The position numbers were made by a program, and so were the translations under genes. Below the pieces are notes generated by a model. That model was not told where the DNA came from. It was given only the letters and a program-made list of their open reading frames with translations, and did not search any database. From positions 42,211,631 to 42,275,630 of the forward strand of contig NC_092568.1 of NCBI RefSeq assembly GCF_037975245.1: 64,000 nt of DNA. The letters are read 5' to 3'. This document shows positions 1-13,104 of the stretch, piece by piece. Position 1 is the stretch's first letter, and the number at the start of each line of letters is the position of its first letter. This DNA is from Apostichopus japonicus. Lineage: Eukaryota; Echinodermata; Holothuroidea; Aspidochirotida; Stichopodidae.

Positions 1-231
1 TTGATTTGCTTACCTTTCCATACATTTCATTGTCATGCATTGTATGCAATGCTGCTAGCAGATCTGTACTGTACAGCTGTATAGAGAATGCATTAGAGAG
101 TTTGATAGAATTTCACCGACACAACAGAACTGACGGATGGACGGACTAACGGATGGCTAACAGGCCATAGCCCAGTTGATCTAGGAATTCCTTAACACCA
201 TAATTAAAGACATACCCAAATGACTGTTTCA

Positions 232-770
232 AAAGATTGATGATATACCAGTATAAAGAACACATCTATGTGACTGATTGGAAATATTGATGATATACCA
301 GCATAAATAACCCATCTACATAACTGCTAGGAAATATTGATGATATACCAGCATAAAGAACACATCTACATGACTGCTAGGAAATATTGATGATATACCA
401 GCATAAAGAACACATCTACAAGACAGCTCGGAATTATTGATAATAATAACAGCATAAAAGAACACATCTCACATCTACATGACTGCTTGGAAATATTGAT
501 GATATACCAGCATACAGAACACATGACTACTTGGAAATATTGATGATATACCAGTATAAAGAACCCATCTACATGACTGCTTGGAAATATTGATGATATA
601 CCAGCATAAAGAACACATCTACATGACTACTTGGAAATATTGATGATATACCAGCATAAAGAACACATCTACATGACTACTTGGAAATATTGATCATATA
701 CCAGTATAAAGAACCCATCTACATGACTGCTTGGAAATATTGATGATATACCAGCATAAAGATGTGACAG
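232..770. repeat. 50-bp tandem repeat, about 11 copies
   Basis: A unit centred on the words gatgatataccagcataaag and acatctacatgactgcttgg recurs every 50 bases (for example at 241, 291, 341 and 391), then degenerates slightly. It lies downstream of legumain exon 4, in the last visible intron. Bases 1-231 contain nothing I recognise. Confidence 0.9.
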
Positions 771-924
771 AGCATATTTGTTTTATGTCACTTTGAACAC
801 AAACAGCTCCTAAAAGAAAGAGATTGTGACACTATTAAAGTTCACTCATTGTTTGCACAATAATGAAGGTTTTCATTAAACCTGTCTTTAGATGGACAGC
901 ACAGCTAAACCTAGGGATATTTAC

Positions 925-3900
925 CTCTGAGGAAGGGAATGCAATCAGGTCTGTGGCCCCATGATCAGCAAAGTAAACAAAGACATGGTCATCAGAATCA
1001 CTAAAGAAAAAACAAAACAGGCGGAAAAATGTATCTTTCATAGCACAAATGGATATACATACATGTAGTGACACACTATTAACTCCAGACTCACACAAGA
1101 TGCTGACTGCATTAAAAGGATCAGGTGACATGATGTGAGTGTAAGTTAACAGCTATGTCAGGAGAATCATATGATATGATATGATTGTATGTATAACAGT
1201 AGGCAATGTTAGGAGAATCATGTGATATGATATGATTGTATGTATAACAGTAGGCAATGTCAGGAGAATCATATGATATGATATGATTGTATGTATAACA
1301 GTAGGCAATGTTAGGAGAATCATGTGATATGATATGATTGTATGTATAACAGTAGGCAATGTCAGGAGAATCATATGATATGATATGATTGTATGTATAA
1401 CAGTAGGCAATGTTAGGAGAATCATGTGATATGATATGATTGTTTGTATAACAGTAGGCAATGTTAGGAGAATCATGTGATATGATATGATTGTTTGTAT
1501 AACAGTAGGCAATGTTAGGAGAATCATGTGATATGATATGATTGTGTATAACAGCAGACATTAGGCCCTTTGGGGGACAATTACTTCAATATCTGGAGTT
1601 TGTCAACTTGCAGGAGCAGAGCACATAAACATATGTAACAGTACACTTGCAGCACAACTATATATATACACAGGCGCGTATCCAGGATTTTGTAACCCGG
1701 GGGGCGCGAATTACTATCTAAGCGGAGCGCCACCATCGGTTGGCGCGCAGCGTACAAGAAAATTTCTTGTTTTGATACCACCTAGATCACCGGAAACGGC
1801 ACTTTTCGGGCTTGAAATGACCAACCAGATGTACACTTTTTGCCTAAGAACCAAGTATTTCCTAATAGTTTTTTTTTCATCCATAAACTTTTTGAAGATT
1901 ATCAACCCGGCACACATCATGTTCGACCTGATCGCATCTCCTGTGGGTCATTGCTTTTGTAGGTGATTCTACGTCGCGGCCCACAATACCCGTCAGCCCC
2001 ACTTTTCAAGGTTTTAAGCCTATTATTTGTTCAGAAATTTTGGAAAATTCAGACACAGTTAATTTATTGGTGTCGAAATATTGAAACCTGTTATAACGGC
2101 TATTATAAAACTTGGTTGAAGGAAATGAAAAAAATAGCAGATATTTCCGAAACCGAACACTACACACAAAGACGTAGGAGGCGCGGCGGGGGGTGCAGCC
2201 CCTAATTCGCCATTACTAATGTAAAAAAAGAGTTTTGACATAATTGGACCTCCATGCTTTTTATACATCTACATAAGACATTTGGTTGTTTTCATTAACA
2301 TCCCGTGGTATACTGCGCAATTTCAACGGACCGTACGGCACACGATGGCATGCGATGTAATAAACTATGCTTGCTGATATGATATTGACATTAACATGTT
2401 GAACGCGCGCTTCGCGCGCGAAAATTTTTGGTTATCTTTTTTCAGGCAAGTCGGACAGTTTTGAGGCTTTTCATCCTGGAACGCCATTTTCATGCTCACT
2501 GATATGATGTGATATCTGCTCTTAGCTTTACAAATTCGAACAGGCGCGTAGCGAGGAATTTGCCAAGGGAGGGCCGAAGCCTGTAGGCAAATTATCTAGG
2601 CGTAGCGCCACCATAGGTTGGCGCGAAGCGTACAAGAAAATTTTGGCCGAAAATGCCTCCCAGATCACTGGAAATGACACTTCCCAGGCCTTGTAAGTTG
2701 CATCCAAGCACTTTCTATTTTGAAATTACTAGCGATATCATTAAAAAAATATATACTGAATGGGGGGGGGGCGGGCGGTCGACCCCATCCCAAAATGCGT
2801 CATGTTCCCCGACGACACGGTCGGGTTCGAGACCAGCCACAGTTGGTTTCATAGCACAATTCTACAATTGTTTAAGGCGTATATACACACACACGCGTTA
2901 TGATATACCATATATAGTATAAATATAGATCATGAGTGAGAGAGGAAAATGGAAACGTCAAAACTCCTTCCTTTTCTCCTTTTTCTCTCTTTCTTCTTTT
3001 TCTTTCCCTTCCTTCCTCCTCCTCCTCCTCCTCCTCCTCCTCCTCCTCCTCCTCTTTTTTCCTTTCTTCTTCTCTTTTTTTTCTCTCCTCTTTTTCTTAC
3101 CCGGGGGGCGCGCGCCCCCAACGCCCCCCCCCTGGATACGCACCTGATACAAGCAGTAGACGGTATCAGGAGAATCAGACTGGAACTAATAATAAGAGCA
3201 CGAGTAAGAGAAGGCTTGTAACTCAAGTAAGCAAGAGTGTCTTACCTTTCTAAAGTTCTAAACAACTAATCAACTGTTTTAAGTAATTAGGGGTCATTAT
3301 ACCTATTGCATTAAGCAGGACAATGAAATCTATCTCACTCAACATCATGTAGAGGTTAAGCAGAAGAACATGGTTAACTCAAATGGTTTCATTTCTGGTT
3401 TCATATGGTTATGCAGGAGAGTATCTTAAGAGCAAGGGAGTTCCTGATAGAGTACGAGTGTATATTAAGAGCTAGTGAGAGTTAGGAGTATCAACTAGCA
3501 CAGGCTGAGTATGTAATTAATACACACGTCTATAGTTTAGAATCTAACAGGTTTCCTCTTTCACAATGTTCAATGAGAACAATTGCTTAATCAAGCAGTA
3601 TTGTCTTCACAGCTGTGAATGGCTTTATAAACAATGACTAAATACACAAACAAATGATAGCATTTGTCACTTCTTTAATAAGGTGATAAGGTTAGTTCAT
3701 AATGTGCTCAGTTTTATGTCTTTTATCTCTTCAAACATGATTTTCAGGCATGAGTTGAGAAGATAAAGCATTAAGATTTGTATATATGTGAGAAAACAGT
3801 ACTGTAGCTGCAGATAAGGTAGCATTGTGAAACTGAAAGGGACATCTCTGGAATAGTGTAATTACAGAGAATCAAAGAGTACACTGGTCATTCTGTTATG

Positions 3901-6900
3901 ACCAGTCTAGCGTAATTACAAAGAGTGCACTGGTCATTCCGTTACATGGAATAGCGTAATTACATAGAGTACACTGGTCCTTCTGTTACCAGTCTAGTGT
4001 AATTACAAAGAGTACACTGGTCATTCCATTACCAGTCTAGCATAATTACAAAGAGTACACTGGTCATTCTGTTACCTGGAATAGCATAATTACAAAGAGT
4101 ACACTGGTCATTCTGTTACCTTTGAAGAACTTTGCCAGTTGTGGCTGAGCTGTTTCCAGTCAAGACTGCTAGGAAATTCTCTGGAGTGACATCATCACCA
4201 ACATAGTCATGTGGTACTCCACTATACACATCAGGACCATCAGGTTTGTTAATGATCACTCCAGGAGTAGGGTTTCTAAAGAAATGTAATTCAAACAAAC
4301 AAATATTAATGATGCTTCTTTAGATTTAGAATATCATATAAATACACACTCAATATGGTGTAAGAAGTCATCTTAAAGTACAGACCACCAGGCACCTCAC
4401 CCTCCTCCTCCCTACCTACCTCATTCCCCCTCCCCCTGCCCCACCAACACCTACCTTTTCACAAATTTAGCAGTATCAAGGACTTTTTTTTACATACTAC
4501 AGTCCACCAGGGACTTCTTAATCCTTATAAAATGCACAACAAGAGGAACATAATACTCCTACAATGCATACGGTACATGTGTTTAATATGTACAGAAAAA
4601 CACAAAGGTACTTCCTAACAAATACAGACACAAAGGACCAGAGTGGAATAAGAGTGATCCAAAGATCTGTTCTCTAAGCAGCAGGGAACGAGGGCGCAGT
4701 GCTAAAACGTTTCCAAATGTGTAGTTAGGTACTGTAGATAGGAAAGTGCAATTGTGGAGTGGGAGACAGGTAAGAGAGGAGCGAAGTATATCAACACAGG
4801 AGAGGTAGCATGACGAGTTAGTCAGTAATTAATCACTAACCTCATCAGCTTTTTATGTCATTTAATGTGACTTACTCAGGGTCATTGGCTATATCATCAT
4901 ACATGAATACAATGATTCTCTCATCTGGGATCCCATTCTTGGACAGGATCTGATAAGCATGGCAAATATCCGCCTAACCATGGAAAAAAAAGAGAGATTA
5001 CAACTGTTAGATTTATCAATCTACGTATTAGCTTTTTCTTTCGTATCATGAAACATATTTCAGATAGGAAACAGCTGAAATAAGAAGTAAATTACAGAGC
5101 ACAAAATAATGCAGTACATTTGTACTGAAAGGTAAAATGACAAGAATGATCACAATTTTCCTGAAAGACATTCCCTTCAATAGCTAAGCAGTATGTAAAT
5201 GTATTTTGCATTTAATAGAAGCATCTCTCGTACCAAGGCATACGGTTTAAAAGTCCTATGAAGGACATGTAGGGTCTAAAAGATCAAAGTCTTTACACAA
5301 TAGTAAGTACAAGTTTAAAAATTAGTTTGAAATGCTCATTCACAATCTTACCACATTAAACCATAATTTCATTCCTTTGAGAGATATTGATTGCGGGAAG
5401 TAGAATCAGAATATTGGTAATCCTTTGTTTGTGCTCCTTCCTTAATATTGGGATATAATTTATAGCAATTTTAAATGAAAACCGTATGAGACAGCAAGTG
5501 TTCTGACCTGGAATTCCTTTAGTACATCTATATTGTACAAAGGGAGGGATAGTTACAGTGCAACAAGTTCATTCAACTTGTTAAAGCATATCCATTACCC
5601 TCATCTAAAGTAGATCAATTAATGGCTTTGTTTGTTATTTTGGAAATTCTGTTTTCGCTTTCAATTTTTATACATTCGTTTTTATAATCGTTATCGTTTT
5701 TGGCACCCTGTGTACCTCAGTTGTACGCTTAAGAAACAAAAACTGAATTATTTAGATCATGGCAGGTCCAAGGGTGATATGAGTAATTCTGGATAATCCA
5801 CTTTTTAATTGGCTGTAATGTTACTATACATAGTTAAATGGCACACATACTGTATAGCACAATGCATATCATGGAAAAAACGATAAAAAAAATTGTTTAA
5901 AGTCACAAACGATATGCTTTGCTGCTCTGTAATATTGCTACTGTACCTGAACAGGAATGTAAAACAAATAAACCAAATCTACTTTTAATTCTTTGACAAT
6001 GATGCTTGTTTACAGGACTGAACGATGAGTAATTTGGTATGAGAGAGTAATAATTAATAATAAGAATGATGTCAGAGGTATCTGAGATATCATTTGCTGT
6101 GTCATTACTCATAATTAGTATATGGGAAAATCATTGGGCTTAACTACTGTAACCTTTATGAGAGTCTATATACTGTCGTGGCTTTATGTAAATACCTTTA
6201 TCTGCATTCTTTGTTACAATTTAAACACAATGGGTGCTATTGGGGACAGCTGATAAGATAAAGACCAAACCTAAACAAGGGTTATATACATGGTATTTAT
6301 ACTTAGTAATATCATGTGCTACAGAAATTACAAAAACTTCTCCTAAGAGCTGCATGGTAATTCAAATATAAAAGAATCCAAGCAGGCCTTTGTTTGTGTG
6401 CAGGTTTCTATCGCTAGTTCCAGCTGGAGGTTAGAGAAATGAAGTTTGACACAAAGTAAAAAACCCCTGGAAGTGAAAGATTCTATCCTGCATGTTTTGT
6501 GCTGTTTTTTATCACTATCAACTATACATAATATAAAAACATGCATAGGCTGTGACATATGAATCTGAAAGCTAGGCAATAAATTACAGATCATCATCCT
6601 TGTTTTACATTCCTAAGTTTACTTTGCTTTCATTTACATTTCTAACATCCTGTTTGAAGAGTCATATGACAATTACTTTCAGAGGAAACTGAAGTCTGTA
6701 ATCCATAAGTATTGAAAATTTCAAATCATTCGAATAGAATGCCTGAGACTCACCAATAGAATTGGATTGGACTACCTACAGTAATGTACAGTATCCCATA
6801 CAACAGTACATCAGCCCCTCAGGATCAATAGAAACGTCCCATACTGTAGAAGCACTAAATGTATCAATAAATCAGCCCAGGCTCAAATGAAGTTCTTTGC

Positions 6901-9900
6901 ACACAAAGCATTTAAAGAAAGGTCATTTTTCAGAGATGCAATTTTTTTTGCAAAGAATGAATTTACAGAGCTGTAAAATTAAATCATGAAAACAGTCTTG
7001 TATAATGCAGTCTAGTACTACACAACAAAGGTATTTATTTTTCCAAAACAAAAAGGTGTGATATTGTCGTTTAATGCAGCAAGGTGCCATTTCCTTACAA
7101 AATAATGTAACAGGAAATAACAATATATTTAATATGGTCTAGCCACAGTGACTCTGCATATTCATTACACTCTACCTAGTCATGCTCATGATGTAATCAC
7201 TTCCCTCCAACCTATTGTTCAATCGAAAAACATCTCACATGACTCTTCAGCCAGAATATATCAATACAGTACTTTTAACCTGTATTGAACTTTTAATTAA
7301 ACAGCTGACTCTTTTTGTCATAGTTGGGGTAACCTACTTAATCTGGTTCATAAAGGATACATACATACACACTTTTCTGTACCTCTACTATTGTTCCATC
7401 TCCCAAAGCTTCCTAAAAAAGCCTCCAATGTTGAAACCTATTGTTATGTGAATTAATCTCACCATATTTAGACTTGCCCAAGTCTTCCACTTTGTCACAA
7501 ACATGGCTATAGGCTCCCTGAACAGTTTTAGTAGACCACAATTCCTATCAAATTTTGGGCACTGCATCTTGCTATACAATTATCATTTGTGTTCTCAGTC
7601 AATCTTACTAAGTATGACATTTTGTGATACAATAAATGATTTAAGGAGTTTCCACTCTTTTTTCTTTTCTTTTGTCACTTTCATATTTAATTTTACTGAC
7701 TTATTTATATATCAAGTCATGAAAATATCAAGTCATCATTTAAGACATGTAAGTCTTTTTTTTTGACCAATTGAAAATGTTCAAAACTGAAGCAAGCATT
7801 TGGAGCAGAGTAACCTCAGGTAATATCAATGAAGCATTAACCTCACAGTAATTGCCAGCATACTATTTTTAGCACTCACATGATACAGGTACACAGTATG
7901 TCAAATACAGTTCACAGGATTACAGGTTTATTACGCAACACAAATACTCTGCAGATTATTTAATAACCAGCTTGAATTATACTAGTATCAGCTCCTAGTT
8001 GTATATTTTACTTCAATTTAACAGACCAAGTGACATATAGAAATATGTTTTGATAATTTCAATTTCAAAACTAATAGTTAACAAAACAGTTCATGCTGTA
8101 GGTCTCAGAAATTGTCAAAAACACTACATTTGATCTCATAGTCGTGGTGGTGGCATACTCCTATTAGAGTTTATATCAATCCGCCAGAGTTGTCTCCTTC
8201 AGGAAAAGTGCCACAAAGCAGCATCATTTTTGATATGGCATTTTGTGGCAGCAAGTGGAAGATCATGAATTGAAATACATGTGGTGCAAAAAGTGGGTCA
8301 ATTAAGGCAATTTTACCCCTTTAAGCCTCCCAGGAGCAGCATACAAAAATTGTGGCTACCGAGTAAAAGGGTTTGTTGACTTTGACAGGCTCTTGTATGC
8401 TCATAAATCTGCATGGTCATGATACAGAAAATTGATGGTGCCATGAATGGCAAACTTGTCAGCTATCCAGGGATGGGTAGTGTTCAGCTAGTGAGAACTC
8501 TTATGTAGACTTAGAGACCATGTTACTTTTATGATAAAGTGTGTACATCAATGGGGCTAAAAAGGTGTATGCTTCCTCTTGATATCACAGGAGGCTGTTG
8601 CACCAGCCCTGTTAAAATGAACCTGCTGCACAATACATTAAATGTATGTGAATATATATGAGAACTTGAGGAAAACAGTGTTGCTACAGTATGCACAGTA
8701 GCCAAAAAAAAGCAAAGAATGAGGAAATAAGCATTTTGACTTGGTTACAATTGGTACTTTACAAATGGTGAAATTTTTCATCAGAGAACCCTTTTGTTAT
8801 ATCATACGATAGTCCCTTGTATAGTTAAAGGTTTCATGGTAACACATTACCACATCCACAACATGTAAGCACTGTACTGTCTAAGAAACATACAAGTTGA
8901 TCACAGTGAAAAGACAGCCAGACTAATTTACTAATAACAAAGAAATTTACAGGGAGTAGATTTCCTCTCATTCAAAGCAAAAAATGCAACTGGGCTATCA
9001 CTATGCTGACAATATAGCCTTGAAGGACATTTAGAAATACAGCAAGAACCTACATCACGATTGCTACATTGCTTACAATCCTAAAAGACAGAACTTGTGA
9101 CCCTATACTTCTGCAGACATACAATAAAAATCAAGAATTGAAGTAATCACAAAGATCTCCTTTCCTTTATTGCAGCTAGTGTAGCGTGAATACAATCAGG
9201 CACACAAGAAAGAACGGTCCCTATAAACAAACAATATAAAAGTCACAAGACTGCAACAGCCTACTGTAATGCTATAAAGGGGTTGTAAACTCAAGTCATA
9301 TGATCGACTGCTATAAATAGAATGATGTCATATCCTGTATTCCAACTACTACTATAGACCACCTATATGCTAGTGACATTGCATAAACATCATCAGTAGG
9401 TTCAGTTCTTCCATATGTGTTAGTTCTGCCAATAATTTTTGCAGATTGAGGGATGAAACTTTTTATACAGCATTAATACAATTTGGATGCAAACAACCTA
9501 TTTAAAAAGCTACACCCTTGAACATAACATCCTTTATTACTCTATATTATTACAGTGTGATGTTTCTGTAATATAGCAGCTTTCAGAAGTTACCAGTTTT
9601 AACAAAACTGGTTTCATGTTGACATGTTTGAGACTGTTGTTTGTTTACATTTCAAATGAAAACTACAACAATTAACCTGCTAATCATACCAGAGTAAAGG
9701 GGGGTGGGAACTGCCAGGTTGGGAATTATCTGGGTAGGAATTGTCCGGGGGTACTCGTCCAGGGGGAGATGTCTGGCCGGTAATGGTCCAGGGGTGAATT
9801 GCCGGTCACCCGCAGGAAACCCCACCTCCAACCTCCCAAAATGAAACACAAATGCTTTTTTACGTTTTATTTCTGAATACAATCGTCAAATAACGAATTC

Positions 9901-10425
9901 ACAAATATGGAAATAATATACTGTATACAATCATGAAGAAGGCATGATATTGCATTACATGGGTGGGTGGGTGTCTTATAGTCGAAAATTAGTTAATTGA
10001 TAAATACAAACTTTTTGATTATCCGGACTACCTTTGGTTCTGACCAGTTCGAATAATTGGGGTTTTAAGTACTGTACTTGTAAATGTTACATCCTGGATT
10101 CATCAGAGTAACACAATAGTTAACATCCATTGCAAAACAAGTAAATGTGCTTTCCCTGATTAATAATTCCACTGTTCCACTCCATCCAAGTGGTTGTACT
10201 GAGATATTTATGTCATCTTTACACAGTAGAATGTTAATAAATTGACCTGACTGCCATCCTTACCTGATGTCTGTAGTTGTACCAGCTATTTGAACCAGCT
10301 ACAAGTACAGCCCAATGTTGTTCCCCTTCATTCCTTTTCACACCCAGGACTAGACTGCACGCAGTCAGAACAGCCAACAGTACCAACACTGCAATGACAG
10401 ATTTATGAAAATACAAAACTATCAT
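925..10425 (-). CDS. LGMN: Legumain (asparaginyl endopeptidase), 5' part, four coding exons
   Basis: Lysosomal C13 cysteine protease cleaving after Asn. Coding exons on the minus strand: 10425-10264, 4973-4876, 4275-4120, 1000-925. All have GT-AG borders and phases that join to a continuous 164 residues. The ATG at 10425 opens a hydrophobic signal peptide (about residues 1-28), followed by [12 protein letters not shown] with the active-site-region Asn (46), [26 protein letters not shown], and FADHG with the catalytic His (152). The catalytic Cys motif and prodomain lie left of base 1, so the gene is truncated by the window. The mammalian RGD after LAVL is replaced by TGN and that loop is shorter. 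Intron 3 carries a 51-bp satellite, a transposon and a 44-bp array abutting the exon 3 donor. Homology is read by eye from well-known motifs and is secure; a close paralogue cannot be excluded. Confidence 0.93.
1139..1560. repeat. 51-bp minisatellite, 8 copies, partly dimeric
   Basis: The word ggagaatcat recurs at 1161, 1212, 1263 and onward every 51 bases. Two variants alternate in the first six units (gtcaggag...catatg and gttaggag...catgtg), giving a 102-bp higher-order period, and the last units are all the second type. Because 51 is a multiple of three, reading frames stay open through the array; they are not genes. It lies in legumain intron 3. Confidence 0.92.
1671..3146 (+). mobile_element. 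DNA transposon family A (non-autonomous), 5-bp TSD
   Basis: Starts CAGGCGCGTATCCAGG and ends with the complement of CAGGTGCGTATCCAGG. It is flanked by the direct 5-bp repeat ATACA (1666-1670 and 3147-3151). It contains the shared subterminal hairpin module twice (about 1720 and 2600), a CG-rich palindrome at 2404-2424, and a pyrimidine tract of about 140 bp next to the right end. No transposase is visible. A second end-like motif at 2542 suggests two older elements fused. The CAG...CTG ends are hAT-like, but hAT elements normally make 8-bp duplications, so the superfamily is left open. Confidence 0.85.
2965..3105 (+). repeat. Polypyrimidine tract with (CCT)n core
   Basis: Almost pure C/T for about 140 bases, including an uninterrupted CCT microsatellite at about 3014-3053. 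The same tract sits beside the right end of the other family A copies (purine-rich at 26815-26950, pyrimidine-rich at 29340-29490), so it is part of the element. It is a candidate triplex-forming sequence. Confidence 0.85.
3852..4119. repeat. 43-44-bp tandem array starting at the legumain exon 3 donor
   Basis: About six units built on aattacaaagagtacactgg. On the minus strand (gene sense) the unit begins with GTAACAGAATGACC, the same bases as the genuine exon 3 donor at 4119. Donor-like GTAACA or GTAATG recurs at about 4075, 4032, 3989 and 3945, usually preceded by AG or G. Confidence 0.88.
4974..10263 (-). other. Legumain intron 1, no recognisable gene
   Basis: About 5.3 kb of AT-rich sequence with no convincing exon, RNA gene or complete mobile element. 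Short open frames here have no conserved motifs. The only compositional break is the GC-rich patch at 9699-9835, listed separately. Confidence 0.6.
9699..9835. repeat. GC-rich degenerate short repeat
   Basis: A G-rich patch with repeated GGGAATT and GTCC words (aattgtccgggggtactcgtcc type), much richer in GC than the intron around it. It looks like a decayed minisatellite or transposon interior. No ends were identified. Confidence 0.5.
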
Positions 10426-11566
10426 CTGTACAAAAGTTCCTTCACTTGATGGGGACAAAAACTTAAAATTAAAATATTCCTCAAACATACACAGCTCAGT
10501 TACAGAATTTGCGCCTGGACAACTGTAGAAAGTTAATCAAATAATTCCAGAATACCTAAATCAATTTTGATTTACCTTCTTATAACAATTTTTTATGTAA
10601 AATGCCTGTAAAATGATTAATTTAATTATTCTGTATAGTTCTATTTAAATACAGTACCTGTAGTTGATGTCAAATGGATCACCAGGAACAAGATTTGTAA
10701 TGTGATATTTAATAAAGGAAGAAGCCTGGACACCCATGGTCAGGTATCTTACATGTATCATACTATAAAATGGGAATTAAATCTTTATTGGCTGTAAAAT
10801 TTAGCAAACAATTGTTATATTTTAGTGTAAAACAGTGTATTAAGAATAAGTAGCCTACAATATATGCTCTTATCGGACAAACTAACAACAATCCACACAG
10901 GTCTTCACAAACCTTTAGATTTAACAGCAGCACAAACTTAACTGGACAATTATGTAGACTTCAATATAGGTAGTACTAGTAGACTATATAGTGAAAAGCC
11001 TGACCATTATTGCTCAACTGCCATGACGAATCCATAGACAAATAGACACTACAAGATACAGAGGCTAAAAAAGATAGTATCAAACTATGTAAACAACTAT
11101 CAGGGAGGTCAAGTTAGCAGGAATGAAAAATGTCATCAAGCCAATAGGATGCTTTGTATGCCTTGACTATAATGGTACATTGTTCTTCTGAAATTATGAA
11201 AACGATATACTTTCATGCAAAAACTAAGACTGTTTCAGAATTTGTCCTCCCTTGTCTTATGGGAGCCTTGTATGTACAGTAGTTCACAGCGCAGTAGGCT
11301 GAAGATGTTTGGGAATGTTGTTAAATCTGCTCCACTGTAAACATACTTGCAGAAAATCACTCACAGATTACTGATACAAATAACTTTATAAATTTATTAA
11401 TTTGCAAAAGATATGTGCACAATATTTTATATGTGCATTAGACTAGGTAATTAAAACAGCATTCCTTGACCATTCAGAGGATTGTTTGCAAATTACTAAT
11501 GGCAGATGTTGAAATCTAAACAATGGAGCTTTACATACATGTATCCATAATAACAGCCGGCCTAAC
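10426..11566. other. Upstream flank of legumain
   Basis: Sequence just upstream of the legumain start codon. It would contain the 5' UTR and promoter, but I see no TATA box, CpG island or other element I can place confidently. Confidence 0.4.
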
Positions 11567-11735
11567 TTTAGAATCCGTACCATATGAATGGGAAAGCTTA
11601 CTTCGAATCGGCAGAATAAGGTTAGGGGTTAGAAAGTAGGGTTAAGGAGTAGGGTTAGGGGTTAGGAATTAGGGTTAGGTTGTAGGGAATATGGTTAGGG
11701 GTTAGGGAGTAAGGTCGATTGGTACGGATTCTAAA
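11567..11735. mobile_element. 169-bp TIR element with telomere-like interior
   Basis: Perfect 16-bp terminal inverted repeats TTTAGAATCCGTACCA (11567-11582) and its complement (11720-11735). They enclose a degenerate array of GTTAGG/GGTTAGGG words (about 11620-11710), which resembles the animal telomere repeat TTAGGG. No clear target duplication was found. It is most simply a small MITE. Confidence 0.75.
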
Positions 11736-12201
11736 TTAGTACCTAACAGCCTGCTAGCCTAACCTAAATATTTCTATATGAAATTAATACATAAAACCTT
11801 TTGCATTTAGAAAAGTAACTAGAGTACTAGAAGGTCCTACTGTATCTATACCTTATGTAGTAAAGACAACTTGCTTATACTTTTATAGTGGCGAAACCGA
11901 TGAAAAAGATGAACAAACGCCTGTGCGTGCGATAGCCTAGTATTACATAAAATATGTATCTAAAAAGGTGAGAAATGCTCGTATTGTCCTACGCCTACAC
12001 TTCGCATACAACGAAGGATCTAACAGAGGTCATTATCAAACTAGGAAAACAACAGTGCTTGGAAACATTGTTTTGTACTTTAGTTGTTCGAGACTTCTTA
12101 TATTTCTACCTCAAAGTTGTAGCTCTATCAGTCTAGAACGTTGTGAATATTCACAGGAAAATAGAGAGTGAATACTACTACGAGCAGAGTACGCACTCTA
12201 A

Positions 12202-12471
12202 ACTCAAAGAAATGAAGAAATTTTGACAAACCTTTCGCCATATTTCTTGCAAGAGGAGAATTTGAATACTCTTTTGCTGTTTACTGAACTCGGAATGCCT
12301 GTTGAAAGTGAATTGCAAAATTTTGTAAACAGCTACGAACTCGACGAAGTTGACTGACCAAAGAGTGATAACAAGGAAGCTAAACATTTGCTAGAATTCG
12401 TCAGTAGTCTCCCAAATGAATCTGCTATGTCATTTCCTAGTCTCCAACGATCTTCCTATGCTAGCAACTGA
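12202..12471 (+). pseudogene. Unidentified 89-codon frame broken by one in-frame TGA
   Basis: After a TAA at 12199 a plus-strand frame runs to a TGA at 12469, with a single internal TGA at 12355 (codon 52). Codon use and predicted composition (for example LLLFTELGMPVESELQNFV, then EAKHLLEFVSSLP) look more protein-like than the surrounding AT-rich sequence. No ATG opens it, so it could be a decayed exon, a retrocopy fragment or chance. I do not recognise the family. Confidence 0.3.
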
Positions 12472-12594
12472 GATAGTGGAATCAATTTAAGAACAGGAAT
12501 AGACATGAATTCCGAATATGTTCAATATTATCATGTGTGGGATATGGTGTGAGTGATAGAAATTGGCGTAACCAGCCTTTTCAATCTACGGGGC

Positions 12595-13030
12595 GCGGGG
12601 TGGGGGGGGGGTGAGGGGAGCACAAAGAGTTCGAGTGTAGCGGCAAGCTTCACACGCGACCATGCAGTTCGGTCATTTTAGGTACTTTTGCAATGCCCCC
12701 ATTCACAAACACTTGAAACCATGGTAACGGTACTGTTATGTTATGAATGTTTCTTTACCGAAATTGAACAGCTTATTCATTTCATTTGTATTTCATTATA
12801 TATTTGATCCAATCACAAGAACAGTATACAAACAACAAAGTATGAAAACACAAAGCGGATCAGGATTTACAAAAGGAAACCAAATTCCTGTAGCCCGGAG
12901 GCCTGTACACCCATACAATAAAAGACTTGGAACTAAAGTGTTCCACACGCTAAATTGGAGTTCCACCAGCTAAATTGTTGAAGGGATAGTCCAACTTAAA
13001 ATGTGAACTTGATATATTGTAGCGATAACC
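12595..13030 (+). repeat. Dispersed repeat, copy 1
   Basis: From gcacaaagagttcgag through to gttgaagggatagtccaac this matches the segment at about 24005-24215, apart from an extra block of about 185 bp here (12790-12970). The second copy flanks the duplicated exon of the Moco gene. Confidence 0.8.
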
Positions 13031-13104
13031 AAGCGCGTAACTAAAATTTACATTTCAGGGGGTGGGCGGATTTAATTGATTGACCAATTGATTGAAGCAC
13101 ACTG

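Noticed and set aside
1121..1561. 146-codon repetitive minus-strand frame
   Set aside because: 51-bp minisatellite; open only because the period is 17 codons.
2930..3253. Basic or Ser/Leu-rich low-complexity frames, also at 26588-27017 and 29218-29631
   Set aside because: Translations of the polypyrimidine/polypurine tract of transposon family A.
12355..12357. Selenocysteine TGA
   Set aside because: No start codon, no recognised selenoprotein family and no SECIS element that I could identify; pseudogene or chance is simpler.
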